A DNA stretch of 8,088 nt from Thermococcus sp. (GCA_021157445.1 JAGGWM010000123.1:1-8088), one strand, 5' to 3'; shown: positions 1 to 6,150, numbered from the stretch's first letter. Numbers and translations are program-made. The notes: a model not told the origin generated them from the letters alone.

Positions 1-130
1 CTCTCATTATCAGCCTGAAAATTCTCTCAGCTTTTAAGTTTTGAATCTGGGAAAGTTTTTCGGGTTCATTTTCAATGTAGAATGCCTCAAGCTCGCTGTC
101 TTTTCTTCCTCTTCTGATAACAAAGAGCAT
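1..130 (-). CDS. Uncharacterised protein, N-terminal part (runs off the left edge)
   Basis: The reading frame opens at the end of the Lrp-family gene and leaves the window at base 1, so only about 43 residues are seen. They are MLFVIRRGRKDSELEAFYIE at the start, followed by a strongly charged stretch ending ERIFRLIMR. I do not recognise the family and assign no function. Two starts are possible. An ATG at 139-137 overlaps the upstream stop as ATGA. A second in-frame ATG at 130-128 sits 7 nt after the Shine-Dalgarno-like AAAGGAG. I chose the second because the first ATG directly abuts the SD with no spacer. Either way the gene is translationally coupled to the regulator gene and probably shares its mRNA. 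A short hydrophobic beta-like start (LFVI) followed by a basic RRGRK patch fits a small soluble cytoplasmic protein. It is real rather than a shadow because of its position, its SD and the continuous open frame. Confidence 0.6.
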   Translation of the reverse strand, partial: MLFVIRRGRKDSELEAFYIENEPEKLSQIQNLKAERIFRLIMR

Positions 131-135
131 CTCTC

Positions 136-618
136 TCATCTCCTTTGTGAGCCTTTGGAAATCTGGACGCCGTTGTCTTTTATAACATCGAGGATTATAG
201 CAACTCTCCATCGCCGGAGGTTTTTACGCAGGTATCTTTGAGAGAGTAGCCTTAAAAAGTCTTTCAGTTCATCCATATTTCTAAAGTTAGCTCTTATCAT
301 TACCTGAAATTCACCGGTTTTTTTATAGATGCCCAGGACGTTTTCGAGCTTTCCTATCTCTTGGAGGGCTCTCTCAGCTCGGGGATCATCCGCTAAAAGC
401 TCAAGTTCTATTAAGGCCTGTAGATATTCTTCAAGAAAAGCGGGTTCCACAAGGGCGGAGTAGCCCTTTATTGCCCCAAGCCGTTCAAGTTTGTCCACTC
501 TGTTCTTTATGCTTGCCACAGATAGCCCGAGCTTCTTACTAAGGTCTGTAAAGGTAATCCTGCCGTTCTTTCTAAGCTCCACCAGAATTTTTTTGTCGAT
601 CTCATCTACGTCTACCAT
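136..618 (-). CDS. Lrp/AsnC-family transcriptional regulator
   Basis: Predicted DNA-binding regulator of the feast/famine (Lrp/AsnC) family, 160 residues, the usual length. Residues about 5-57 form the winged helix-turn-helix: DEIDKKILVELRKNGR, then ITFTDLSKKLGLS and the recognition helix VASIKNRVDKLERLGAIKGY. Residues about 65-150 form the RAM (ligand-binding, oligomerising) domain with its alternating strands and helices. The usual 'TGEYD' segment of that domain reads KTGEFQVMIRA here, with Gln in place of the normally acidic Asp. The usual 'GV' turn before the last strand is replaced by a basic YLRKNLRRWR stretch, so the ligand pocket is probably unusual or absent. I start at the ATG at 618; an in-frame TTG three codons upstream is possible. 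A good BRE/TATA lies about 30 nt upstream, implying an almost leaderless mRNA. The stop overlaps the next gene. Its targets are not evident; autoregulation is common in the family but not shown here. Confidence 0.9.
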   Translation of the reverse strand: MVDVDEIDKKILVELRKNGRITFTDLSKKLGLSVASIKNRVDKLERLGAIKGYSALVEPAFLEEYLQALIELELLADDPRAERALQEIGKLENVLGIYKKTGEFQVMIRANFRNMDELKDFLRLLSQRYLRKNLRRWRVAIILDVIKDNGVQISKGSQRR

Positions 619-643
619 CTCGATCAAAAAATATTAGAAGGGG

Positions 644-660
644 AATATTTAAATTTTCGC
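644..660 (-). promoter_or_regulatory. BRE/TATA promoter of the Lrp-family gene
   Basis: On the minus strand the sequence GCGAAAATTTAAATAT is a near-ideal archaeal BRE (GCGAAA) joined to a TATA box (TTTAAATAT, centre near 650). Initiation about 25 nt downstream falls near 625, leaving only a few nucleotides before the ATG at 618 and no Shine-Dalgarno. The promoter fills the 41-bp gap after upp, with the BRE touching the upp stop codon, so the regulator can be transcribed independently of the uracil genes. Confidence 0.6.
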
Positions 661-1358
661 TACTCTATTGGGTGCACTTGGGGCAGGGTTGAAAGCTTTA
701 TTGGTGCTCCAAATGCCCTATCACCGGCATCTCCAAGGCCGGGAAGTATGTATCCCTTGTCGTTGAGCTCTCTATCTATTTTTGTTACGAATATCTCAAC
801 CTCTGGGAATTTTTCCTTTATTCTGCTTATTCCTTCTGGAGCTGCGAGAACACCCAGCACGATTAGTCTTTTTGGAGTGCCGTACTTCTTGACCTCTTCG
901 ATAACTCTCACCAACGTTGATCCAGTGGCTATCATGGGATCGGCTATGATTACCGTATCTTTCGGTGTTATCTGGGGGATTTTGATGTAATTCATCTCTA
1001 TCTCAAATTTTGGAGCTTTTCCTCTTGACGCAGAGACTATTCCAATTCTAGCATGCTCAAACACCTTCACAAGCCCTTCCATTAAAGGCACTGCCGCTCT
1101 GAGAACCGTTACTATAACCACGTTTCTCCTGTCCTTAACTATTATCCCTTCAGTTTCCTCTAAAGGAGTCTCAACTTTTACTTTCGCTGTTTCCATTGTT
1201 TTGATTATTTCGTAACCCATGAACCTTCCAAGTTTCACAAGCCCTTTTCTAAAGGCTATGGAGTCCGTTTCCTTATCTCTGAGCTCTGTTAAAATTTCCA
1301 TTAAGTAGGGAGAGTCATCAAAGGAGTAAACACCCTTCCATCTTTTGTCCTCTATCAT
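660..1358 (-). CDS. upp: Uracil phosphoribosyltransferase (UPRT)
   Basis: Cytoplasmic pyrimidine-salvage enzyme that condenses uracil with PRPP to give UMP and pyrophosphate. It is 232 residues from the chosen start and complete. The PRPP-binding loop of type I phosphoribosyltransferases is present at residues about 135-148 ([14 protein letters not shown], with the acidic residue and ATGST turn). The upstream [10 protein letters not shown] segment (about 86-95) matches the family's 'LRAG..M..G' strand-turn. The uracil-recognition loop near the C-terminus is intact ([15 protein letters not shown], about 203-217). I start at the ATG at 1358, because GAGGTGAT lies 4 nt before it. A GTG three codons upstream overlaps the permease stop (GTGA) but has no SD of its own. 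The SD contains the permease stop codon, so the two genes are coupled. Next to a uracil permease the assignment is very safe. Archaeal UPRTs can respond allosterically to nucleotides, but that cannot be read here. Confidence 0.97.
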   Translation of the reverse strand: MIEDKRWKGVYSFDDSPYLMEILTELRDKETDSIAFRKGLVKLGRFMGYEIIKTMETAKVKVETPLEETEGIIVKDRRNVVIVTVLRAAVPLMEGLVKVFEHARIGIVSASRGKAPKFEIEMNYIKIPQITPKDTVIIADPMIATGSTLVRVIEEVKKYGTPKRLIVLGVLAAPEGISRIKEKFPEVEIFVTKIDRELNDKGYILPGLGDAGDRAFGAPIKLSTLPQVHPIE

Positions 1359-1363
1359 CTTTA

Positions 1364-2647
1364 TCACCTCAACAATTGATCAAGCAAAATGGCCGTTAAC
1401 GCCCCAACGGCCATTCCTGATTCCAAAATGCTCCCCACAATTCTTGGAAAGTGTTCAATGAATTCCGGAGGCAATTGGGGAGCTCCGAGCCCCACAATCA
1501 GAGCACTTGCAATTATAAGCATATTTCTGTCGTTTAGCTCTACTTTTTCCTTTATTAATCTAAGCCCGGTAACACTTATCATGCCATAGAGGGCTATCGT
1601 AAGCCCCCCAAGCACCGGCTGAGGAAGGGAAGCCAAAATACCGGAAAACTTTGGAATCATCGCCAGGACTATTAATATAACTCCTCCCATCTGCACCGCT
1701 TGCCTGCTCGCAACCTTTGTTAAGGCCACTAATCCTATGTTCTCGGAATAGCTTGTTGTACCGCAGGCTCCTAGAAATCCGGCAATTGAACATGCAAGCC
1801 CTTCGCTCATGATTCCTCTGTTGATGTTCTTGTTTGTTATTGGAGCTTCAGCTATTGCAGAAATTGCATGGTAATCTCCAACGCTCTCTATCATGCTTAC
1901 AATAAATGCGAACAGCAAGGTTATTATAGCAGAGGCTTCAAAGACCGGAGTGCCCCATGGTAGAGGTTTTGGGAGGCTGACTAACGGTAGTTCTCTAACC
2001 AAACTGGTGTCTGCCATTCCGAGTGGAATGCTGATGAGATACCCAACTATTGCACCCACAATTACAGGCATTGCCCTCAAAGAGCCTTTCCCCTTGAGTG
2101 CAACGTAGACAGTTGTTGAGAAGGTCACAAGTGCAATGAAGAAAGCCTTTGGTATTGTTGCACCGCTTGGATCGGCAAAGAAGTTGAAGGTGTACTTTAC
2201 CGCAACACGCGCCAGAGAGAAGCCTATAAGCATTATTGTAACCCCCGTAACTACCGGGGAGAAGAGTCTTTTAACTTTTCCAACAACTCCAAATGCGCCT
2301 ATTGCAGCTTCGATTAGACCTCCCACTATCAAGGCTCCTTCCACTGCTGTCAAGCCCAAGCTCTTCCCTATACCAATGAGCCCTGGAATAAAGGCAAAGC
2401 TGGAACCCTGAACTATTGGGTACTTGGATCCTACCGTGATTTGGAGGATAGTTGCTATTCCCATTGCTAGGAGAACCACCTGAATTAGTAGTGCTATTTC
2501 TCTCTGCTCAAGCCCAATGGCCGTTCCTACGACAAGAGGCACTGTAACTGTTGCTCCGAACATTGCAAGGACGTGCTGAAAGCCCAAAAGAACAGCCCGC
2601 TTTGTTTCAACTTTTTCTTCTATTCCAATTTTAATTCCGTTTGCCAT
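1364..2647 (-). CDS. uraA: NCS2-family uracil permease
   Basis: Membrane transporter of the nucleobase-cation symporter-2 family, most likely importing uracil with protons; 427 residues, normal for UraA-like proteins. The N-terminus carries the family opening ([20 protein letters not shown], 20-39). QGSSFAFIP at 80-88 matches the TM3 strand region. The substrate-site glutamates are expected in ESVGD (E254) and YSEN (E302), the latter inside the NCS2 signature that continues to the SRQ triplet at 314-316. Hydrophobic segments through the whole length suit the 14-helix (7+7 inverted) fold, although I count them only roughly. The start is the ATG at 2647; no strong SD precedes it, and a BRE/TATA about 35 nt upstream suggests a short leader. 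It heads a two-gene operon with upp, whose enzyme traps uracil as UMP. Uracil is preferred over xanthine as substrate because of this neighbour. NCS2 specificity is not decidable from sequence alone. Confidence 0.94.
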   Translation of the reverse strand: MANGIKIGIEEKVETKRAVLLGFQHVLAMFGATVTVPLVVGTAIGLEQREIALLIQVVLLAMGIATILQITVGSKYPIVQGSSFAFIPGLIGIGKSLGLTAVEGALIVGGLIEAAIGAFGVVGKVKRLFSPVVTGVTIMLIGFSLARVAVKYTFNFFADPSGATIPKAFFIALVTFSTTVYVALKGKGSLRAMPVIVGAIVGYLISIPLGMADTSLVRELPLVSLPKPLPWGTPVFEASAIITLLFAFIVSMIESVGDYHAISAIAEAPITNKNINRGIMSEGLACSIAGFLGACGTTSYSENIGLVALTKVASRQAVQMGGVILIVLAMIPKFSGILASLPQPVLGGLTIALYGMISVTGLRLIKEKVELNDRNMLIIASALIVGLGAPQLPPEFIEHFPRIVGSILESGMAVGALTAILLDQLLR

Positions 2648-2676
2648 TAAAGCCCGCTCGAGATATGTTGGGACGG

Positions 2677-2694
2677 ATTTAAAAAATTTTCGGG
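2677..2694 (-). promoter_or_regulatory. BRE/TATA promoter of the uraA-upp operon
   Basis: Minus-strand reading gives CCCGAAAATTTTTTAAAT, a BRE (CCGAAAA) joined to a TATA box (TTTTTTAAAT, centre near 2682). Transcription would start near 2657, about ten nucleotides before the permease ATG. No other promoter is visible before upp, so this one should drive both genes. Confidence 0.6.
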
Positions 2695-2699
2695 TTCAA

Positions 2700-2715
2700 T
2701 GCTATCTTCATAGCA
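2700..2715. repeat. Short inverted repeat upstream of the uracil operon promoter
   Basis: TGCTAT-CTTC-ATAGCA has two perfect 6-bp arms around a 4-nt centre, a few base pairs upstream of the BRE at 2687-2694. It could be an operator for a factor acting just upstream of the promoter, or a small hairpin at the end of the cupin transcript. Arms this short occur by chance in a hundred or so bases fairly often, so this is a candidate only. Confidence 0.3.
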
Positions 2716-2721
2716 ATGTTG

Positions 2722-2758
2722 AAATGAAAATAATAAAAATTTGACACTAAAATGAAAA
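2722..2758 (-). terminator. Probable T-rich terminator of the cupin gene
   Basis: Directly after the cupin stop the minus strand is rich in T, with runs such as ATTTTAG, AAATTTTTATTATTTTC and ATTTC. Archaeal RNA polymerase terminates on such oligo-T clusters without a hairpin. It separates the cupin gene from the uracil operon promoter downstream. Confidence 0.45.
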
Positions 2759-2759
2759 C

Positions 2760-3131
2760 TCACTTGCCCATCTCTTCTGGAGGTATGGCACCTTCTTTTA
2801 CTGGAATTAGGCACAGGAATTCAAGAGTTTCTGAATCTGGGTTTTCATATCCATGTGGCTCATTTGGGGGGATGTAGAGAAAGCTGCCCGGTATAACTTT
2901 TACGGTTTTTCTTCCGTTTGTTATGTATCCCTCTCCCTTTATGATGAATATCTCATGCTCCCAATCGTGTTGGTGGATTGGTATTTTTCCGCCTTTTCTA
3001 ATAACAAAATATCTCATTGCAAAGTTTTTGGCTCCTACCTTCGGGGAGATGAGCCATCTTATTGTTGTGTTCTCAACTCCTTCCATTGTAACTTCTTTTT
3101 CTTCTACGTCTTTGTAGTGTCCAACAAACAT
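2760..3131 (-). CDS. Small single-domain cupin protein
   Basis: A 123-residue protein with one conserved cupin barrel (Cupin_2 type). Motif 1 runs from G48 to G66 with H53 and H55 (HQH) and E60 as metal ligands. Motif 2 runs from G82 to N97 with the PPNEPH turn and H93 as fourth ligand. All four usual ligands are present, so metal binding is likely. Substrate and reaction cannot be inferred: mono-cupins include isomerases, dioxygenases and sensors. No signal peptide or extra domain is seen, so it should be cytoplasmic. I start at the ATG at 3131 because GGTGAT lies 4 nt upstream; the frame stays open for 53 more codons, but that stretch has no SD and covers the promoter. It follows the sagB-like pair by 83 bp in the same direction and probably has its own promoter. 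Co-transcription by read-through is possible, since no clear oligo-T stop lies in that gap. Confidence 0.88.
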   Translation of the reverse strand: MFVGHYKDVEEKEVTMEGVENTTIRWLISPKVGAKNFAMRYFVIRKGGKIPIHQHDWEHEIFIIKGEGYITNGRKTVKVIPGSFLYIPPNEPHGYENPDSETLEFLCLIPVKEGAIPPEEMGK

Positions 3132-3157
3132 TTTTATCACCATAAAATGTGGGGATG

Positions 3158-3178
3158 AGAGATTAATAAGTTTATCTT
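3158..3178 (-). promoter_or_regulatory. Probable promoter of the cupin gene
   Basis: The minus strand reads AAAGATAAACTTATTAATC. The best TATA-like core, CTTATTAA, is centred near 3166, about 35 nt before the ATG at 3131. Initiation near 3141 would leave a leader just long enough for the GGTGAT ribosome site at about 3136-3141. The BRE part is weak, so confidence is moderate. Confidence 0.4.
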
Positions 3179-3182
3179 TTTT

Positions 3183-3208
3183 GGGCAGGAGGAGCCCTTC
3201 CGAAAGGG
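3183..3208. repeat. Two overlapping, mutually exclusive small hairpins between the mini membrane gene and the cupin gene
   Basis: CCCTT-CCGA-AAGGG (3195-3208) can form a 5-bp stem. GGGC-AGGAGGA-GCCC (3183-3197) can form a 4-bp stem that uses the same CCC at 3195-3197. Neither is followed by a T run on the minus strand, so they are not classical terminators. They lie just after the stop of the 59-residue gene. Confidence 0.25.
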
Positions 3209-3214
3209 GGTAGT

Positions 3215-3394
3215 TCACCTGACCACCCATATTGTCCAGACCATAAAGAGGTAAGCGAGTATGCTTATCAGTACATGTATTTTTATCCATAACTGCCTCT
3301 TTTTGGAGAGAAATATGAAAGCACCGCTGAGCATTGAAAGCGTCATAAGTCCAAAGGTTACGTATCCGAGGGTGTAATGGTCTAAAGTTACCAT
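3215..3394 (-). CDS. Two-helix mini membrane protein coupled to the sagB-like gene
   Basis: A 59-residue protein of unknown family. It has two predicted transmembrane helices (about 9-28 and 37-57) joined by a basic loop, SKKRQ. The positive-inside rule would place the loop in the cytoplasm and both ends outside. Two histidines stand out: H6 in DHYTLG before helix 1 and H40 in KIH at the start of helix 2. The pattern (HxxxG, then a KIH before an aromatic helix) recalls half of a cytochrome b561-like bundle, but the two histidines would lie near opposite faces. A heme role would therefore need dimerisation and is only a suggestion. I start at ATG 3394 rather than further upstream in the open frame. 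GGGGAGG lies about 7 nt before it, and the gene begins one base after the flavoenzyme stop. The tight coupling argues for a joint role with that enzyme, as anchor, assembly factor or electron donor. Confidence 0.72.
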   Translation of the reverse strand: MVTLDHYTLGYVTFGLMTLSMLSGAFIFLSKKRQLWIKIHVLISILAYLFMVWTIWVVR

Positions 3395-3395
3395 G

Positions 3396-4091
3396 CTAAA
3401 TCCTCCCCACGGGGAAGATATAGAGTGGAGCTCCATTCGTTCCAATGATTTTTGCCACTTCTTCATCATAAAATGCTCCAACAGCTACTGTTCCCAAATT
3501 CAAAGCCGTAGCCTGGAGATATATATTCTGTCCTATATGCCCTGCCTCCATGTGGACGTATCTAATTCCCCTTTCTCCGTAGTATTTGGTTGTCCTTTCG
3601 TAAAAGGCAACCAGCACAATATCAACAGCGGCTTTTCCTACCCAATTTTGGTTCAATGCCGCTTTTTGAAGCTCCTTCCTAAAGTCTCCCTCTTTGATCA
3701 TTGTTAAACTATGTTCAAAGGGGTCGTAGTGATATATCCCCGGCTTCAAACCCTCCACATTTCCAACCACAACAAAAATCTCAAATGGATAGGTTGCTCC
3801 AGCACTTGGAGCTACCCGCTTGTTGTCGTGGGTTATTCCTTGACACGCCCATAATAGTTGAGCGAGTTCCTTTATAGTGAGGGGCTGATTTTTATATGTT
3901 CTGATGCTTTTTCTCTTCGCAATAGATTCTTCTACACTCATTTCTCCTTCTAATCTTGGTTCTGGCAGGAGGATTTTCTCTCCAGAGTACATGAGTTCCC
4001 CTCCTCTAGGAAAATAAGGTTTTAGGAATAAAGCAATTGATGAAGCCACTACGAGAACTACAATGAAGATTGAAATCTTTCGATAGTTCAT
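3396..4091 (-). CDS. Membrane-anchored SagB-type nitroreductase-family flavoprotein
   Basis: A 231-residue protein of the nitroreductase superfamily, closest in style to SagB/ThcOx dehydrogenases that use FMN. Residues 6-23 form a hydrophobic helix after a basic N-terminus (MNYRK), predicted to be an uncleaved anchor that places the enzyme domain outside the cell. The FMN-binding basic cluster is KRKSIR (59-64). The SagB hallmark PSAGATYP is at 95-102. The second half carries the conserved helix MEAGHIGQNIYLQATALNLG (181-200), and the chain ends with the family's P-x-G-R (227-230). Typical SagB partners (the SagC/SagD-like cyclodehydratase and a peptide substrate) are absent from the window, so azoline oxidation is not supported; the substrate is unknown. 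The start is the ATG at 4091, without SD, in register with a promoter that predicts a leaderless mRNA. The gene lies 1 nt from the mini membrane gene and 56 bp after the Lon-like gene. Confidence 0.88.
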   Translation of the reverse strand: MNYRKISIFIVVLVVASSIALFLKPYFPRGGELMYSGEKILLPEPRLEGEMSVEESIAKRKSIRTYKNQPLTIKELAQLLWACQGITHDNKRVAPSAGATYPFEIFVVVGNVEGLKPGIYHYDPFEHSLTMIKEGDFRKELQKAALNQNWVGKAAVDIVLVAFYERTTKYYGERGIRYVHMEAGHIGQNIYLQATALNLGTVAVGAFYDEEVAKIIGTNGAPLYIFPVGRI

Positions 4092-4110
4092 GAATGTTAA
4101 TAAGTTTTTG

Positions 4111-4128
4111 TAATATTTTAGAGTTTCG
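4111..4128 (-). promoter_or_regulatory. Promoter of the sagB-like gene (predicted leaderless)
   Basis: The minus strand reads CGAAACTCTAAAATATTA: a BRE (CGAAAC) and a TATA-like CTAAAATATTA centred near 4116. The centre is 25 nt from the ATG at 4091, so initiation should fall at or next to the start codon. The absence of any SD before that ATG agrees with a leaderless mRNA. Confidence 0.5.
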
Positions 4129-4132
4129 TAGG

Positions 4133-4146
4133 AAAAAAGAGAAAGG
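4133..4146 (-). terminator. Oligo-T terminator of the Lon-like gene
   Basis: Immediately after the TAA stop the minus strand reads CTTTCTCTTTTTTCC, including a T6 run, in the 56-bp gap before the next gene. This fits the hairpin-free, T-run termination used by archaeal RNA polymerase. It is followed directly by the promoter of the sagB-like gene. Confidence 0.5.
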
Positions 4147-4147
4147 C

Positions 4148-6052
4148 TTAAGTCTTTCTTCCAGCTATAAAGCCTAGAAGGAGGCCAATTACAAGGGTGC
4201 CGGCTATTAAGGGTATTGGATATCCATTAGTTTCCTGTTGAACTGGAGAGGTGGTGTTTTGAGGTACCGTTTGGTTTGTAAGCGGCGTAGTGAGGGGGAT
4301 GAGAGGCTCTTCTGTTATCTTTGGTGGAGTCGTTGTGCTTAAGAATACCGTCGAGGTTTCTTTTACATACTGGTAGAACACCATTGCAGTCTGAATGTTT
4401 TCTAGACCGCCCTGCTTTTCATAACTTTGGGCAAATTCATAGTAAGCCAAACTTAGGAGGGGGTAGATACCTTCTTTTTGAGCTATTGCAATAGCGAGTT
4501 TGGCGTCTTCCTTCATTCTCTGAAGCTTGTCCATAAGCACAGTCTCATTGTCAATTCCCAGGGTATCTAAGATTATCTCAGCTCTTATTCTAGCTTCCAT
4601 TGCCGAAAAAATAGCCGCCGAATATTTGCCGTCCTGGTAGTATTCCTCCCCTTCGTTCATCAAGTTCACGAGATCCTGAAGGTTTGCCTCCCCAAACATT
4701 GAGGTTATGTATGTTATTATGAGCCTCGAATTATCTAGGTATTCCCTTGCGGTGTCTTTTAGGTTATCTCTCTCAATTATCTCTCCTTTTGCATATCTTT
4801 CTCCTAACGATGCCCAGAATCTCGCTGTTTGTATTCTCTCGTATGCGAAGGCAGCATTACTTATTGCATCCCAGTAATTTCCAGCGTAATAGGATGACCA
4901 AGCATCTTTCAAAAGGGACTTTGCCTGTTCAACTCTCTCTTCACTCGCAGCAACTGCTTGGAGCATCGTTATTCCTTTTATCGTAAGATTTGAGACATAG
5001 TTCTCGGTGTCTTTTATTTCGTCATCAACCTTTTTCAGCAGATTCTCTAAATCGGCCTCGTTTTTCACATCTAAATACCAGTCCACATGTCTTATAGCGA
5101 TCCTCGCCTGAAAGTCAAGGCTTAGGGCTGTATAATACATGCCTTCATCTAAGTTCTTTTTGGCTTCGTCTACCTTGTCTTTGGCTTCATTTAGAGCATT
5201 TTTAAGATAGGAATATGTTGTATAACTGACATCGCTGTTTTTGAGCTTATTCTCAACCTGGTTGTAGTAATCTAGAGTCTCATCATAATCCTTTAGCGCA
5301 TCGTCCTTTAGGAAAGAGGTGTCAACTTTCAAATCTGCCGGTACTGATGGTTTCTCTATCTTCTTTCCCGTGAAATAGTAAACGGCCTCATATATGTCCC
5401 TAATCTCCTTAACTTCAAGACCCCATCTCTCTTTTGCGTATTCAACCACGTCAACTTTCTCGGACTTGCTTGTTATTTGCACTATTGGGCCTATTTGCTT
5501 TTGCTCCGTCTTTTGGACTATCTGTATTCTCTGACCTTCAGGAATTAAGAAGAGCTTTGCCCCGACACTATGAGCAGCTGAGGCCTTCTCCAAAATTCCC
5601 CCCACTGGCCCGATGCTTCCATCGGGATTTATCATACCCGTCATCATTACGTCTTTTCTTATTTCCCATCCCTCTAAAGCGGCTATTATGCCGACGGTCA
5701 TGGTTCCCCCAGCGGAAGGACCTCCAATAATTGGAGCATCGGACTTTACTTGAATAAAAACATCGTATTTGCTTATGTCTACGCCAAGAACTTTCCCAGC
5801 TACCTGAGCTGCTAATCTTGCCGATGCCTGCATATCCACTTCCGCCAGTGGCCAAGTTTCCACATACACGTGCCCATTTCCTGGAGCAACTGTGATCACA
5901 AAATCCGTTGCTACACCTATTAGTTCGCCGCTTGATGTTCTCGATACCGCTGGAGCTTTTAGGACAACGGTGTTTCCCTTCTCTGGACATTGAGCATTCG
6001 CAAGGGGCAAGAGCAAAAGGATCAACGCCAGCGTTGAGAGTATTTTTTTCAT
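4148..6052 (-). CDS. Extracytoplasmic membrane-anchored Lon-like (S16) serine protease without ATPase domain
   Basis: A 634-residue archaeal S16-family protease. It opens with a Sec signal peptide (basic MKK, Leu-rich core, likely cut after ANA at 18-20). The Lon-type proteolytic domain covers about 27-230. The catalytic Ser is S113 in GGPSAGG, and the partner Lys is K156 in GPVGGILEK. Their 43-residue spacing equals that of the Ser679/Lys722 dyad of E. coli Lon. No Walker motifs are present. Residues about 240-570 are helical, with recurrent Gly-aromatic-Tyr helix repeats at about 304, 391, 475 and 528. A Thr/Pro/Asn-rich stalk (571-609) leads to one transmembrane helix (611-628) and a short basic tail (RKT). 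The catalytic part should therefore face outside. The start at 6052 is supported by GGAGGTGA 4 nt upstream. The gene diverges from the Usp operon and looks monocistronic. The substrate is unknown; secreted-protein quality control is a plausible inference. Confidence 0.92.
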   Translation of the reverse strand: MKKILSTLALILLLLPLANAQCPEKGNTVVLKAPAVSRTSSGELIGVATDFVITVAPGNGHVYVETWPLAEVDMQASARLAAQVAGKVLGVDISKYDVFIQVKSDAPIIGGPSAGGTMTVGIIAALEGWEIRKDVMMTGMINPDGSIGPVGGILEKASAAHSVGAKLFLIPEGQRIQIVQKTEQKQIGPIVQITSKSEKVDVVEYAKERWGLEVKEIRDIYEAVYYFTGKKIEKPSVPADLKVDTSFLKDDALKDYDETLDYYNQVENKLKNSDVSYTTYSYLKNALNEAKDKVDEAKKNLDEGMYYTALSLDFQARIAIRHVDWYLDVKNEADLENLLKKVDDEIKDTENYVSNLTIKGITMLQAVAASEERVEQAKSLLKDAWSSYYAGNYWDAISNAAFAYERIQTARFWASLGERYAKGEIIERDNLKDTAREYLDNSRLIITYITSMFGEANLQDLVNLMNEGEEYYQDGKYSAAIFSAMEARIRAEIILDTLGIDNETVLMDKLQRMKEDAKLAIAIAQKEGIYPLLSLAYYEFAQSYEKQGGLENIQTAMVFYQYVKETSTVFLSTTTPPKITEEPLIPLTTPLTNQTVPQNTTSPVQQETNGYPIPLIAGTLVIGLLLGFIAGRKT

Positions 6053-6085
6053 ATCCTCACCTCCGATGATTTAGTTCCCTGTGCT

Positions 6086-6102
6086 CTTTAATATCTCTTG
6101 TG
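6086..6102 (-). promoter_or_regulatory. Probable promoter of the Lon-like gene
   Basis: The minus strand reads CACAAGAGATATTAAAG, with a TATA-like GATATTAAA centred near 6091 and a weak BRE before it. Initiation about 25 nt downstream (near 6066) leaves a leader of about 14 nt that just holds the strong ribosome site GGAGGTGA (about 6057-6064). Confidence 0.4.
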
Positions 6103-6110
6103 GTTCATGA

Positions 6111-6125
6111 TTCCAAAAATTGGAA
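6111..6125. repeat. 15-bp inverted repeat between divergent promoters (operator candidate)
   Basis: TTCCAA-AAA-TTGGAA is a perfect dyad with 6-bp arms and a 3-bp centre. It lies about 7 bp upstream of the BRE of the plus-strand Usp operon and about 8 bp upstream of the promoter elements of the Lon-like gene. One bound regulator could therefore act on both. The regulator is unknown. Confidence 0.4.
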
Positions 6126-6132
6126 GTCTAAA

Positions 6133-6150
6133 CCAAAGTTTTTTAAGCTT
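6133..6150 (+). promoter_or_regulatory. BRE/TATA promoter of the Usp-permease-Usp operon
   Basis: CCAAAGTTTTTTAAGCTT contains a BRE-like CCAAAG followed by a TTTTTTAA box centred near 6143. Initiation near 6168 would give a leader of about 11 nt that begins at the GGGGAG ribosome site (6168-6173), 5 nt before the ATG at 6179. No further promoter is apparent before the later genes of the operon. Confidence 0.5.

Noticed and set aside
57..2698. The 12-mer TTTTCGGGTTCA occurs at 57-68 and again at 2687-2698 near the uracil operon promoter.
   Set aside because: The first copy is coding sequence of the partial gene. A 12-nt match is expected about once or twice by chance in a window of this size.
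3132..3290. N-terminal extension of the cupin frame by 53 codons.
   Set aside because: The extension covers the promoter and hairpin region, shows no conserved domain character and has no SD. The internal ATG at 3131 has GGTGAT at ideal spacing and starts just before the cupin fold.
3396..4091. A thiazole/oxazole-modified peptide (RiPP) biosynthesis locus, suggested by the SagB-type enzyme.
   Set aside because: No cyclodehydratase, YcaO-type protein, precursor peptide or export gene is visible nearby, and the enzyme is membrane-anchored.
3162..4107. Shared AAACTTATTAA upstream of both the cupin and the sagB-like genes, as a possible common operator.
   Set aside because: An AT-only 11-mer of TATA-like composition in two AT-rich promoters is not evidence of a shared regulator. 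The copy before the sagB-like gene also sits downstream of its predicted TATA.
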